A DNA stretch of 64,000 nucleotides, taken from assembly GCF_000576425.1 (NCBI RefSeq), contig NZ_KK069989.1, positions 186,001-250,000 on the forward strand. The letters are read 5' to 3'. Origin of the DNA: Brachybacterium phenoliresistens (GTDB lineage Bacteria > Actinomycetota > Actinomycetes > Actinomycetales > Dermabacteraceae). The notes below the pieces were generated by a model. That model did no database searches, was not told where the DNA came from, and saw only the letters and a list, made by a program, of their open reading frames with translations. Made by a program: the position numbers and the translations under genes. This document shows, one piece after another, positions 7,694 through 16,769 of the stretch (its first letter is position 1; each line of letters opens with the position of its first letter).

Positions 7694-10600
7694 ATGTTCG
7701 TCACCGCACAGACGTCGTCCCACGGAGCGACCGGCCCCATCGGTTCTCCGACCAGCAAGGACGGCGCCGGATTCCTCTCCCCGGCCGCACTCCGCTACGC
7801 CTTCGCCCCGGGCGAGGAGGCCCGGGCGCCGCTGCCGGTCCTGCCCGGCCTCGAGGACCTGGCCGGCCGCACCGTGCAGCCCGGCGACGTGCTGCGCACC
7901 TTCGTCTTCCCCGATCTCGACGAGAACCTCACCTGGGGCGCGACCCACGTCGCCGTCGACCTGGTGTTCGAGGACGGCTCGCGCCTGTCGGAGCTGGACC
8001 CGCGCGACCAGTACGGCACCCTCGCCACCGCGCGCGGCATGGGGGAGGGGAAGATCCTCTACGCCGACCAGTGGAACGACGTGCAGGTCTCCCTCGAGGC
8101 GGCCGCCGGACGCACCATCGCCGAGGTGCAGCTGGCGGTGCAGGCCCCCGGCAGCGTCATCGCCGGCACCGACACCGTCACGGGCGTGGGCGCGGGGGAG
8201 ATCCCGCTGTCCGTGTCCGGGACCGACGACCGCCCCGAGGCGGCGCGGGCCGTCGAGCTGACCGGCTGGATCGACGGCCCCTACCTGGGCCCGGCCCCGG
8301 CCGATCCGCCGCGCGAGGACCCGGTGGCCTGGGTCGACACCCGCCGCGGCACCTACGCCTCCCGCGACTTCTCCCGCGGCAACACCCTGCCGCTGACGGC
8401 CTGGCCCAACGGCTTCGCCTTCTTCACCCCGATGACCGACGCCCGCACCCGGCGCTGGGTGTACGAGTACCACCGCCGCGGCGGCGACGACAACCGGTCC
8501 CGGCTGCAGGGGCTCGGCATCTCCCACCAGCCGAGCCCGTGGATGGGCGACCGCGGCCAGTTCCTCCTGATGCCGCTGGCCGCCACGCCCTCGGGGCAGG
8601 CGCCCGACGCCTCCCCCGAGGGCCGCGCCGCCGGCTTCGACCACGCCCGGGAGATCGCCCGGCCGGACGTCTACCAGGTCTCCCTCGACGGGGGCACGCA
8701 TCTGCGGCTGGCCCCGACCGACCACGGCGCGCTCGTGGAGATCGGCCTGCCCTCCGGACCCGGCGAGCCCCATCTGCTGTTCGAGGGTATCGACGAGCAC
8801 TCGCGGGTCGACGCCTCCGGCGCCGTGCTCGACGGCACGCTGCAGGCGTGGGTCGACTCCGGCCCCGAGCAGGGATACGCGCGGGCCGAGGGCTCGACCC
8901 GCATGTTCGTCCACGCCCAGATCGCGCCGCTGCCCATCGGCGCCGGCCCTGCCGAGGGCGCCACCCCCGGCGCGGGGGTGCTCACCTTCCCCGAGGGGAC
9001 CGAGGTGGTGACCGTCCGCATGGTCACCAGCTACATCGGCATGGAGCAGGCCCGCCACACCTTCGACCTCGAGCTCGCCGGGCGGCGGTTCGAGGAGGTG
9101 CGCGAGGCGGCGCACGCCGCCTGGACGCAGCGCCTGTCCGTGATCGAGGTCGAGGGCGCGAGCGCCCCCCAGCTGCGCACCCTCTACGGGAACCTCTACC
9201 GCCTGAATCTCTACCCGAACTCCCACTGGGAGAACGCGGGCACGGCGGAGGACCCGGCGCCGGTCCACGCCAGCCCCGTGCTCCCGCCGCGCGGCCCGCT
9301 GACCTCCACGGAGACCGACGCCCAGGTCGTGCTGGGGACGATGTACGTCAACAACGGCTTCTGGGACACCTATCGCACCGCCTGGCCGGCCTACGCGCTG
9401 CTGTACCCGCAGCTCGCGGCCGAGCTCGCCGACGGCTTCGTCCAGCAGTTCCGCGAGGGCGGGTGGATCGCGCGCTGGTCCTCCCCGGGCTACGCCGACT
9501 GCATGACCGGCACCAGCTCCGACGTCGCCTTCGCCGACCTCGCCCTCAAGGGCGTCGACCTGCCCGACCCGCTCGCCGCCTTCGACTCCGGCCTGCGCAA
9601 TGCGACCGTCGCGCCGCCGTTCCCGGAGGTCGGCCGCAAGGGCAACGAGCGCGCCGTCTTCACCGGCTACGTCGACACCGACACCCCCGAGTCGGTGTCG
9701 TGGGCGCTCGAGGCGCACATCAACGACGCCGGCCTCGCCGCGCTCGGCGAGCTGCTGCAGGGCGACGCCCGCCTGGACTCCCGCCGCCGCGCCGAGGTCG
9801 CCGAGGAGGCCGCCTACCTGCGCGCCCGCTCCGCGAACTACGCGCTCCTGTTCGACGAGGCCATCGGGTTCTTCCAGGGCCGCCGCCCCGACGGCTCCTT
9901 CGCCCGCTCCGCCGAGGACTTCGACCCCTGCGAGTGGGGCGGCGACTTCACCGAGACCGACGGCTGGAACTTCGCCTTCCACGTCCCGCACGACGGCGAG
10001 GGCCTGGCCGCCCTGTACGGAGGCCGCGAGAAGCTGCGCGAGAAGCTCGAGGAGTTCTTCGCGACCCCGGAGAACGCGGATCTCAAGGGCACCTACGAGG
10101 ACGCCATCCACGAGATGGACGAGGCCCGCGCGGTGCGGATGGGCCAGTTCGGCGTCTCGAACCAGCCCGCCCACCACATCCCGTTCCTCTTCCACCACGC
10201 CGGTGCCCCGCACCGCGCCATGGAGATCGTGCGGGAGGTGCAGCAGCGGCTCTTCGTCGGCGAGCAGATCGGCCAGGGCTACCCCGGTGACGAGGACAAC
10301 GGCGAGATGAGCGCCTGGTGGCTGCTCACGGCCCTCGGCCTCTACCCGCTGCAGCTGGACGCCGCGAGGTACCACCTCGTCGCCCCCCTGTTCCCGGAGG
10401 CGCGCGTGCGGCCTCTCGGCGGGGAGCCCTTCACCGTCATCGCCGAGGGCGAGGACGTCCCCGCCCCGTACGTCGCGGGGCTGACGGTCGCCGGGCGCGA
10501 GCACGAGGTCGCCGCGCTCGACCACGCCGACCTGCGCGGCGAGCTGCGCTTCACCCTGTCGCCGACCCCCAGCACCTGGGGCGCCGTCCCGCCCTCGGCC

Positions 10601-11047
10601 ACCGCTCCGGGGGAGCACCCCGAGCCGCTCGTGGACCTGCTCCCGCCCGACCCGGAGGATCCGCTCCGCGACGACGATTCCCGCACCGAGCTGCACCTCC
10701 CCGCCCCCGGTTCGGAGCCGGGCGCGGTCCAGCACGGGATCGTCGTCAGCGAGGCCGGGGAGCTCGTCATCGACCTCGTGAGCTTCGACGAGCCCGTCGA
10801 CGCCCGCTTCCTCACCCTCACCTCCGGGGCGGAGGAGGGCGGCGATCCCGTCGCGTGGCGCCTGGAGATCTCCGACGACCGGGAGACCTGGGCGGTGCTC
10901 GACGAGCGGGCCGGCCAGGAGTTCCGCTGGCGCCGCCAGACCCGCCCCTTCCTCCTCCACGAGCCGCGCCCGGCGATGCACTACCGCCTGGTGATCACCG
11001 AGTCGAACGGCCCGCTGGTGCTGGCAGGGGTCGAGCTGCTGTTCTGA
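7694..11047 (+). CDS. Glycoside hydrolase family 92 alpha-mannosidase
   Basis: A 1117-aa protein. GH92 enzymes are Ca2+-dependent exo-alpha-mannosidases that trim mannose from N-glycans and mannans. Visible family motifs: GNTLPLTAWPNGFAFFTP (about residues 230-247), GISHQPSPWMGD, WDTYRTAWPAY, the region holding the catalytic acid (GGDFTETDGWNF, about 749-760), and YPGDEDNGEMSAWWLL (about 862-877) with the acidic cluster for the general base. The last ~120 residues look like an F5/8-type beta-sandwich (WRLEISDDRETW). No signal peptide is visible, so it should act inside the cell on imported glycans. The preceding gene is 18 nt upstream, and a hairpin follows the stop. Confidence 0.92.
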   Translation: MFVTAQTSSHGATGPIGSPTSKDGAGFLSPAALRYAFAPGEEARAPLPVLPGLEDLAGRTVQPGDVLRTFVFPDLDENLTWGATHVAVDLVFEDGSRLSELDPRDQYGTLATARGMGEGKILYADQWNDVQVSLEAAAGRTIAEVQLAVQAPGSVIAGTDTVTGVGAGEIPLSVSGTDDRPEAARAVELTGWIDGPYLGPAPADPPREDPVAWVDTRRGTYASRDFSRGNTLPLTAWPNGFAFFTPMTDARTRRWVYEYHRRGGDDNRSRLQGLGISHQPSPWMGDRGQFLLMPLAATPSGQAPDASPEGRAAGFDHAREIARPDVYQVSLDGGTHLRLAPTDHGALVEIGLPSGPGEPHLLFEGIDEHSRVDASGAVLDGTLQAWVDSGPEQGYARAEGSTRMFVHAQIAPLPIGAGPAEGATPGAGVLTFPEGTEVVTVRMVTSYIGMEQARHTFDLELAGRRFEEVREAAHAAWTQRLSVIEVEGASAPQLRTLYGNLYRLNLYPNSHWENAGTAEDPAPVHASPVLPPRGPLTSTETDAQVVLGTMYVNNGFWDTYRTAWPAYALLYPQLAAELADGFVQQFREGGWIARWSSPGYADCMTGTSSDVAFADLALKGVDLPDPLAAFDSGLRNATVAPPFPEVGRKGNERAVFTGYVDTDTPESVSWALEAHINDAGLAALGELLQGDARLDSRRRAEVAEEAAYLRARSANYALLFDEAIGFFQGRRPDGSFARSAEDFDPCEWGGDFTETDGWNFAFHVPHDGEGLAALYGGREKLREKLEEFFATPENADLKGTYEDAIHEMDEARAVRMGQFGVSNQPAHHIPFLFHHAGAPHRAMEIVREVQQRLFVGEQIGQGYPGDEDNGEMSAWWLLTALGLYPLQLDAARYHLVAPLFPEARVRPLGGEPFTVIAEGEDVPAPYVAGLTVAGREHEVAALDHADLRGELRFTLSPTPSTWGAVPPSATAPGEHPEPLVDLLPPDPEDPLRDDDSRTELHLPAPGSEPGAVQHGIVVSEAGELVIDLVSFDEPVDARFLTLTSGAEEGGDPVAWRLEISDDRETWAVLDERAGQEFRWRRQTRPFLLHEPRPAMHYRLVITESNGPLVLAGVELLF

Positions 11048-11091
11048 ACCTGTCTTCCCGCGGCCGATCGCCCTCCGGCGATCGACCGCCT

Positions 11092-11122
11092 GCGGCCCTC
11101 CGTGCATCGCATGGAGGGCCGC
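11092..11122 (+). terminator. Terminator after the GH92 gene
   Basis: GCGGCCCTCC / GGAGGGCCGC form a 10-bp stem, extended by four inner pairs around the loop ATC. It lies 45 nt past the stop. A smaller hairpin (GATCGCC / GGCGATC) precedes it. The rest of the 446-nt gap to the HNH gene is AT-richer than its surroundings and holds no convincing gene. Confidence 0.6.
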
Positions 11123-11394
11123 GTCGTGTTCGGGGAAGGGCCGATGGCGGGGGACCCGTCGTGCCGGTGGAGTGGACTCTCTTCCAGGAGAATCGCGGGG
11201 TGTCAAGCAGGGTTCCGTGATGGTGGATAAAGGCGTTCTGGGGAGGATTGATGCGGGACTTGTACAAGATGTACGTGTCCCGGAACGAGGGTTCGGGCGA
11301 TGCACGACAAGCCTGTTAAGAGGGGTGTTATTCGCTGATCTGGCAGTGGGGAGGAGGGTCAGGGCATCTTTTTCCACAGATGTCGTGGCGACCC

Positions 11395-11447
11395 TTCAGT
11401 AATGCGGCCCTGGGGTGTAGGCTGGGTTTCGAACAGGCAATCGAAAC
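11395..11447 (+). promoter_or_regulatory. Promoter with candidate LexA (SOS) box for the HNH gene
   Basis: TTCAGT (11395-11400), a 17-nt spacer and TAGGCT (11418-11423) form a sigma-70-like promoter. Directly downstream, TCGAACAGGCAATCGA (11428-11443) matches the actinobacterial SOS box TCGAAC-N4-GTTCGA fully in the left half and at 4 of 6 positions in the right half. It lies inside a perfect inverted repeat GTTTCGA-N8-TCGAAAC (11426-11447). This position at the transcription start is where a repressor would block initiation. Known: some mycobacterial 13E12 genes carry SOS boxes. LexA control here is inferred. Confidence 0.55.
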
Positions 11448-11493
11448 TGACGGTGGTGGGATCGTCAGTGGCTCCGGGGAGGGGGTGGTCGGC

Positions 11494-13596
11494 GTGTCGC
11501 AGGATCAGGTCTCTGGGGCATCCGGGTCCGGCCCTGGCTCGCGTCCCGGCCCCGGTCCCGGTTTGGGCCCGGGCTCGGGTTCCGGTGCTGATGCTCGGGG
11601 TCGTGCGCGGTCCGCTGGGGCCTCGGGGGCGGATGCTGCGGGAAGCGAGGGTGGGCGCCGTGGGGCTGCTGCGGCGCCGACGAGTGTGGGGGATTTCGTG
11701 GCGCGGGTGCCGGCGTCGATGGTGCGGGGGCCGGTGCGCCGGGCGGTGTCGCGGGAGGCGCTGCCGGGTCGTGCAGGGGCGGGGCAGGAGCCGGTGCTGT
11801 CGGCGGTGGCGGTGGCGGTGTGGGACATCGCGGTGGAGGAAGGGCCGTGGCTGGCGCGGAAGTATGCGGCGTTGAGCATGCTGTGGGACGACCCGGGCGA
11901 GGGTCCGGAGTCGGGCGGGGATTGTCATGCGTTGATCGCGGCGGAGGCGCTGCGGGTCAAAGCACCGCGCGCCGCGCGGGAGATCGATGATGGGCATCGG
12001 GCGGTGGTGAACTTCCCGGCATGCCTGACGCGTCTGGAAGAGGCGGGGTTCCCCGCGTCGTGGTTCCAGGACATGCTGCGGTGGACGCGGAAGCTGCGCG
12101 GGCAGTTCCAGCGGGGTATCGACGAGGTCGTCGCGGGCTGGGACCTGCGGATCACCGCGGAGTCCTTCGCCCGGAATCTGCGGGCCCTGGTGGCGTGGGC
12201 GGAGTCCCTGCAGGAAGCGGACGAGGTGCCGGTGCCGGTGGAGCGGGGTGTGCGGGTGCAGGAGGTCGGTGGGGGCATGTCGTGCATGACCCTGACCGGG
12301 CCGACGCCCGAGGTGTATTCCGCGGCGCGTCGTCTGGATGTGGCGGCGCGGGCGGTCCAGGCCCAGCAGCGCGCGGCCCTGGCTGCGGGTGGGGAGGTTC
12401 CCTGGGATCCGGATGGGACGGTGCGGGAGGATCAGCGGCCGATGTCCCTGGCGACCCTGCGGTTCCTGCTGGCGACCCGTGGACAGGTGGATACGGATGG
12501 GGTGGAGGTGCCGGCGGACCGGTTCCGGATCACCGTGACCGTGCCGATCCTGTCGTTGTTGGGGGTGAGTGAGGCGCCGGGGATGCTGGATGGGATGGTG
12601 CCGGTCCCGGCAGACCTCGCACGGACGCTCGCGGCGGGGGAGGACGACTGGTACCGGGTGCTGACCGATCCGGTCAGTGGGGCGTTCGTGAAGCTTCCGG
12701 CGGCGACGTACCGGCCGACCGCGGCGATGAAAGAGCATCTGCGTCTGCGGGGGTCGCAGTGCGCGGTGCCGGGGTGCGGGAGGCCGGTGTCGCTGGGGTC
12801 GGAGTGTGATCACATCGAGGAGTTCCTCGCTGGTGGGGCGACGGATCTGGAGAACCTGCACTGGTTGTGCCGGTTCCATCATCAGGAGAAGACCGACGGG
12901 GTCCTCGACCCTGTCCGGATCCAGCCCGTCCAGATCGGTCCGGACGGGGTGACGCGTCCGGGGCGGACGCGGTGGCTGATCGGCAGCAGGGAGGGGCATC
13001 ACGTGATCCGGGATGTGGTCGATGATGTCGATCTGATCGGGACGATGACCGTCAAGCATCTGATGGACCACTACCAGGACCACCAGGGCGTGCTCTGCGG
13101 TCAAGACTGCCGCCATTTCGGCCGACCCATCCCCCTGGACGAGGACGACGATCCCGACGACCCACCCACTCCCGGGGGCGATGACCCCGGAGGCGGAGAC
13201 CCCGGGGGCAAGGACCCCGGCGGCCGCGGTCCCGGAGGCAAGGACCCTGGAGGTAGCGACCCCGGGGTCAAGGACCCCGGAGACCGGGGTGGAGGACGCG
13301 GCGAGACCGGGGAAGACGACTCCGGGCATGGGACTGGAGGGCATGACGGTGGCGCTGACGTGCGCCCCGGAGGCGACAACCTTCTCGCGCGCCCCGGGAG
13401 CGACGGTGCCCCTGAGGTCCCGAGGAATGATGCCGACTCCGGCCGCCCCGACGATGCCTCGACCAGCGGGTCGCGGGCGGTCGTCGATCCTGCCGATCCG
13501 TGGGGCTTCCAGCAGCGCCGCAAGCCGACTCGGGATCCCGGCCCGACGGGCGGGACAGCGTTCCCCTTCGGCTCGGACGGACCCCCACCCTTCTGA
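11494..13596 (+). CDS. 13E12/DUF222-type HNH endonuclease with collagen-like tail
   Basis: A 700-aa protein read from the GTG at 11494, preceded by GGGGAGGGGG. An in-frame ATG at 11380 is rejected because it would place the promoter and LexA-like box inside the gene. A Gly/Pro/Ser-rich stretch opens the protein (residues ~10-35), followed by a DUF222 region (~60-400). The HNH nuclease domain has C423 and CGRP in a zinc knuckle, D439-H440, N454, C459 and H462-H463. The tail (~556-606) is a run of PGG-D/K-DP units resembling collagen triplets. Members occur in multiple copies in actinobacterial genomes; their role is unsettled. Confidence 0.85.
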   Translation: MSQDQVSGASGSGPGSRPGPGPGLGPGSGSGADARGRARSAGASGADAAGSEGGRRGAAAAPTSVGDFVARVPASMVRGPVRRAVSREALPGRAGAGQEPVLSAVAVAVWDIAVEEGPWLARKYAALSMLWDDPGEGPESGGDCHALIAAEALRVKAPRAAREIDDGHRAVVNFPACLTRLEEAGFPASWFQDMLRWTRKLRGQFQRGIDEVVAGWDLRITAESFARNLRALVAWAESLQEADEVPVPVERGVRVQEVGGGMSCMTLTGPTPEVYSAARRLDVAARAVQAQQRAALAAGGEVPWDPDGTVREDQRPMSLATLRFLLATRGQVDTDGVEVPADRFRITVTVPILSLLGVSEAPGMLDGMVPVPADLARTLAAGEDDWYRVLTDPVSGAFVKLPAATYRPTAAMKEHLRLRGSQCAVPGCGRPVSLGSECDHIEEFLAGGATDLENLHWLCRFHHQEKTDGVLDPVRIQPVQIGPDGVTRPGRTRWLIGSREGHHVIRDVVDDVDLIGTMTVKHLMDHYQDHQGVLCGQDCRHFGRPIPLDEDDDPDDPPTPGGDDPGGGDPGGKDPGGRGPGGKDPGGSDPGVKDPGDRGGGRGETGEDDSGHGTGGHDGGADVRPGGDNLLARPGSDGAPEVPRNDADSGRPDDASTSGSRAVVDPADPWGFQQRRKPTRDPGPTGGTAFPFGSDGPPPF

Positions 13597-13607
13597 CGGC
13601 GGTCCGG

Positions 13608-14450
13608 TCAGTGCGGCGCCGGGGCCTCGGTGGCGGGGCGATCGGCGCGCACGGTCCGGGCGGTGACACGGGCGGGCAGGCGTCGCAGCAGGCCACGGGC
13701 GCCCGCCGGGCGATCCAGGCCGCGGCGCGAGAGGCGCACCCACGGCCACGTCATGAGCGCCCAGACGGAGGCGACCAGCACCACCTCCCACAGCACGTAG
13801 ACCGGCCAGCCGCCCAGCACGTCCAGCAGCGACGGCCCCTCGGGGGCGCGGCTGAGATAGCCGTAGTTGGTGCCGAGAGCGGCGTTCGCACTCATGGCGA
13901 TCGCGGCCCAGGCGACCGCCGCGGCGAAGGAGACGGCATAGCCGCGCCACGTGGGCCGGTACCCGAGGCCCCACACGAGGATCACCGCCACGAGCAGCGC
14001 CGAGCCGTGCGCGAACCAGTACTCGAGGAACTCGAGCACGCGGACATGGCGATACACCAGGTCCGGGGTCAGGATCGACTGGCTGTTCAGCGTCAGGCCC
14101 CAGAAGTAGCAGATCGCGATCGCCCAGTCCGGGCGGCAGATCAAGGCGATCGCCGTGAGGTACCGCAGCGCGTCCGAGTAGTGGAGCGGCAGCGACTGCT
14201 GGACATCCCAGTGCGCCGGCACCAGTCCCCAGAGCGTCCAGGAGGCCGAGATGACCAGCAGCAGCCATCCCGCAGCGCGCGTCACGCGCGTCTCCGTGCC
14301 GGTTCCGCGATACCGGCGTGCCAGCGGCACCAGCACGATGCCTGCCAGCACGATCACCGCCACCGCCGCGAGGTGCTGGGCCCCGTAGGCGGGCATGCTG
14401 CCCAGGGACGTGCCGGGGTCGGCGAACGTGCTGGGGTCGGCGAGAAGCAT
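13608..14450 (-). CDS. TIGR02206/YwaF-family integral membrane protein
   Basis: A 280-aa protein. Start at the ATG at 14450, behind AGGAGG. About seven hydrophobic segments are seen, with the family-type stretch LPLHYSDALRYLTAIAL and GLTLNSQSILTPDL (about residues 85-140), followed by FLEYWFAHGSALLVAV. The family is widespread and functionally uncharacterised. The C-terminus is basic and cytoplasmic. It ends 11 nt from the convergent HNH gene. No partner gene is adjacent. Confidence 0.8.
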   Translation of the reverse strand: MLLADPSTFADPGTSLGSMPAYGAQHLAAVAVIVLAGIVLVPLARRYRGTGTETRVTRAAGWLLLVISASWTLWGLVPAHWDVQQSLPLHYSDALRYLTAIALICRPDWAIAICYFWGLTLNSQSILTPDLVYRHVRVLEFLEYWFAHGSALLVAVILVWGLGYRPTWRGYAVSFAAAVAWAAIAMSANAALGTNYGYLSRAPEGPSLLDVLGGWPVYVLWEVVLVASVWALMTWPWVRLSRRGLDRPAGARGLLRRLPARVTARTVRADRPATEAPAPH

Positions 14451-14547
14451 GGTTCCTCCTGGATGTGTCCCCCCGGGCCCGTCGCGCGCCCGATCCTGCA
14501 TCAGCGATTCTGGCAGGGCCGAGGGCGCCGCAGGGCCGAAGGACGCA

Positions 14548-14586
14548 GATCGGCCGCGCCCTGCACGATGCAGGACACGGCCGATC
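14548..14586 (-). terminator. Terminator of the fru operon (nested hairpin)
   Basis: Outer arms GATCGGCCG / CGGCCGATC and inner arms CCTGCA / TGCAGG form a 39-nt nested hairpin 40 nt after the fruA stop. A hairpin with the same span and related outer arms occurs at 18630-18668 at the other end of the operon. Confidence 0.6.
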
Positions 14587-14625
14587 GATGGGTCCCGGGG
14601 GCGCGGGCCGCGCCGGGCGTCATGC

Positions 14626-16746
14626 TCAGGCGGCGACGGCGGCCTTCCGGGACAGGACCTCCTTGGCGACGGTCACCAGTGCCGCGGCCACGAGCGTTCC
14701 CGCGATGATGGCGGCGATGAAGCCCCACAGCGGCGAGATCGCGAAGGCGACGAAGATGCCGCCGTGCGGTGCCTGGGAACCGACGCCGAAGGCCATGACC
14801 AGCGCGCCGGTGACGGCGCCGCCCACCATGCACGAGGGGATGACGCGCAGCGGATCGGCCGCGCCGAAGGGGATCGCGCCCTCGGAGATGAACGCCGCGC
14901 CCAGCAGCCAGGCGGTGGCGCCGTTCTCCCGCTCGACCGGGGTGTACAGCTTCTTGCGCACCACGGTGGACAGCGCCATCGCCAGCGGCGGGACCATGCC
15001 CGCGGCCATCACGGCGGCCATGATCTGGAAGCTGGCCTCGGTGCCCTGCGACAGGCCCGCGGTCGCGAAGAGGTACGCGGCCTTGTTGACGGGACCGCCC
15101 AGGTCGAAGCACATCATGAGCCCGAGGATGATCCCCAGCAGGATCGCGGAGGTGCCGGACATGCCCGTCAGCCCGTCCTGCAGCCAGGTCATCAGCGCGG
15201 CGAGCGGCCGGCCCAGGAAGAGCAGCATGAGGCCGCCGACGACGAGGGTGGTCAGCAGCGGGATGATCACCACGGGCATCAGGCCCGCCAGCCACCGCGG
15301 CGGCTTCAGGGTCGTGAACCACAGGGCGACCAGTCCCGCGAGCAGGCCGGTGATGAGGCCACCGAGGAATCCGGCGCCCACCAGCACGGAGATCGCTCCG
15401 CCGATGAAGCCGGGCGCGATGCCGGGCCGACCGGCGAGCCCGAAGGCGATGTAGCCCGAGAGGGCCGCGACGAGGAAGCCCATGCCGGTGCTGCCGAGGG
15501 CGAAGAACACCGCGCCGAGGTACAGCGCGAGGCCGGAGCGCTCGGTGAGCAGCATGCCCGTGGTGCTCTCGTACTCGACCTGTCCCGGCAGGGAGGTCAG
15601 CGAGCTGCCCACGGCGACGTCGTTCGCGACGAAGGCGACGTCGAACCCGCCGATGAGGAAGCCCAGCGCCATCAGCAGACCACCGGCCGCGACGAACGGG
15701 ATCATGTAGGACACGCCGGTCATGACGGCGGCCTGGATGCGCCGCGGCCAGGACTGCGACTGCGCGTCGCTCCCGGAGCCGGAGGACTTCGCCTCCCCGC
15801 CCGCGGGCACCCGCTTCGCGCCGGGGTCGGAGACGGCCGCGACGGCCTCGTCGATCATCTGGGGGCCGTGGGAGATGGCGCGCTTGACGGGATGCTCGAC
15901 CAGCGGCAGGCCGGCGAAGCGCTCCCGGCCGGAGATGTTCACGTCCGCGGCGACGATCAGCGCGTCGGCGCGGGCGATCTGCTCGTCGGTGAAGGGGGTG
16001 ATCCCGCCGGAGCCCTGCGTCTCCACGTGCAGCTCGACGCCCTTGTCCTTCGCGGCGTTCTCGAGCGACTCCGCGGCCATGTAGGTGTGGGCGATGCCGG
16101 TGGGGCACGAGGTGATGGCCAGCAGCACGGGGCCGCCGGCGGAGTCCGCGTCGCCGGTCGCAGCCGTCGCCGCCCCGGTCGGCGCCGCATCGGACGTCGC
16201 CGCCCCGGCCGGCGCCGCCCCGCTGGTCGTCGCAGCGGCGGCCCCGCCATCGGCCGATGCCACGGCGGCCGAGGCCTCCGCAGCGGCCTGCGCGGCCGGC
16301 TCGAGGACGCCCATGACCAGCTCGGAGACCTGCTCCGGTGCGGTGGCCCCGCGCAGCTGGGCGAGGAACTCGGGGCGGATCAGGGCCCGCGAGAGCTGCG
16401 CCAGCAGCTGCAGGTGCTGGTTGTCGGTGCCTGCGGGAGCGGCGATGCCGATGATGAGATCGGCGGGGCCGTCGGCGGAGCCGAAGTCGACCGGCTCGGT
16501 CAGGCGCAGGAAGCCCAGGGCGGCCTCGTGGACCGCCTCGGTGCGGCAGTGGGGGATCGCGAAGCCGCCCGGCATGCCGGTGGCGAAGGACTCCTCGCGC
16601 TGGAGGAGACCGGCCTCGAGGCCGTCGCGGTCGGCGCGGCCGGTGGCCGCGATGACATCGGCCATCAGGCCGATCACGGCGAGCTTGTCGCCGGGGGGAT
16701 CGACCTCGAGACGGACGAGGTCCGGGGTCATGAGCTGGCTCGACAT
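14626..16746 (-). CDS. fruA: Fructose-specific PTS enzyme IIABC
   Basis: A 706-aa membrane transporter that imports fructose and phosphorylates it to fructose 1-phosphate. Domain order is A-B-C. The IIA domain has phospho-acceptor H66 in GGFAIPHCR. An Ala-rich linker covers ~151-205. The IIB domain has phospho-acceptor C214 in ITSCPTGIAHTYMAAE. The IIC domain (~340-700) has about nine membrane spans and the motif GGPVNKAAYLF. Length fits the actinobacterial fused form. It follows fruK by 23 nt and shares its transcript. HPr and EI genes are not in the window. Confidence 0.95.
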   Translation of the reverse strand: MSSQLMTPDLVRLEVDPPGDKLAVIGLMADVIAATGRADRDGLEAGLLQREESFATGMPGGFAIPHCRTEAVHEAALGFLRLTEPVDFGSADGPADLIIGIAAPAGTDNQHLQLLAQLSRALIRPEFLAQLRGATAPEQVSELVMGVLEPAAQAAAEASAAVASADGGAAAATTSGAAPAGAATSDAAPTGAATAATGDADSAGGPVLLAITSCPTGIAHTYMAAESLENAAKDKGVELHVETQGSGGITPFTDEQIARADALIVAADVNISGRERFAGLPLVEHPVKRAISHGPQMIDEAVAAVSDPGAKRVPAGGEAKSSGSGSDAQSQSWPRRIQAAVMTGVSYMIPFVAAGGLLMALGFLIGGFDVAFVANDVAVGSSLTSLPGQVEYESTTGMLLTERSGLALYLGAVFFALGSTGMGFLVAALSGYIAFGLAGRPGIAPGFIGGAISVLVGAGFLGGLITGLLAGLVALWFTTLKPPRWLAGLMPVVIIPLLTTLVVGGLMLLFLGRPLAALMTWLQDGLTGMSGTSAILLGIILGLMMCFDLGGPVNKAAYLFATAGLSQGTEASFQIMAAVMAAGMVPPLAMALSTVVRKKLYTPVERENGATAWLLGAAFISEGAIPFGAADPLRVIPSCMVGGAVTGALVMAFGVGSQAPHGGIFVAFAISPLWGFIAAIIAGTLVAAALVTVAKEVLSRKAAVAA

Positions 16747-16769
16747 GGTGGCTCCTTCGGGGGTGTGCT

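Noticed and set aside
6680..11377. Very long open frame on the minus strand opposite the serine hydrolase and GH92 genes
   Set aside because: Its translation is low-complexity Gly/Arg/Ala/Val with no domain; it is the usual antisense shadow of GC-rich genes, and the plus strand has clear enzyme motifs.
11380..11493. Upstream ATG extension of the HNH nuclease
   Set aside because: It would include the promoter and LexA-like box, has no ribosome site, and uses AT-ending codons unlike the rest of the gene.
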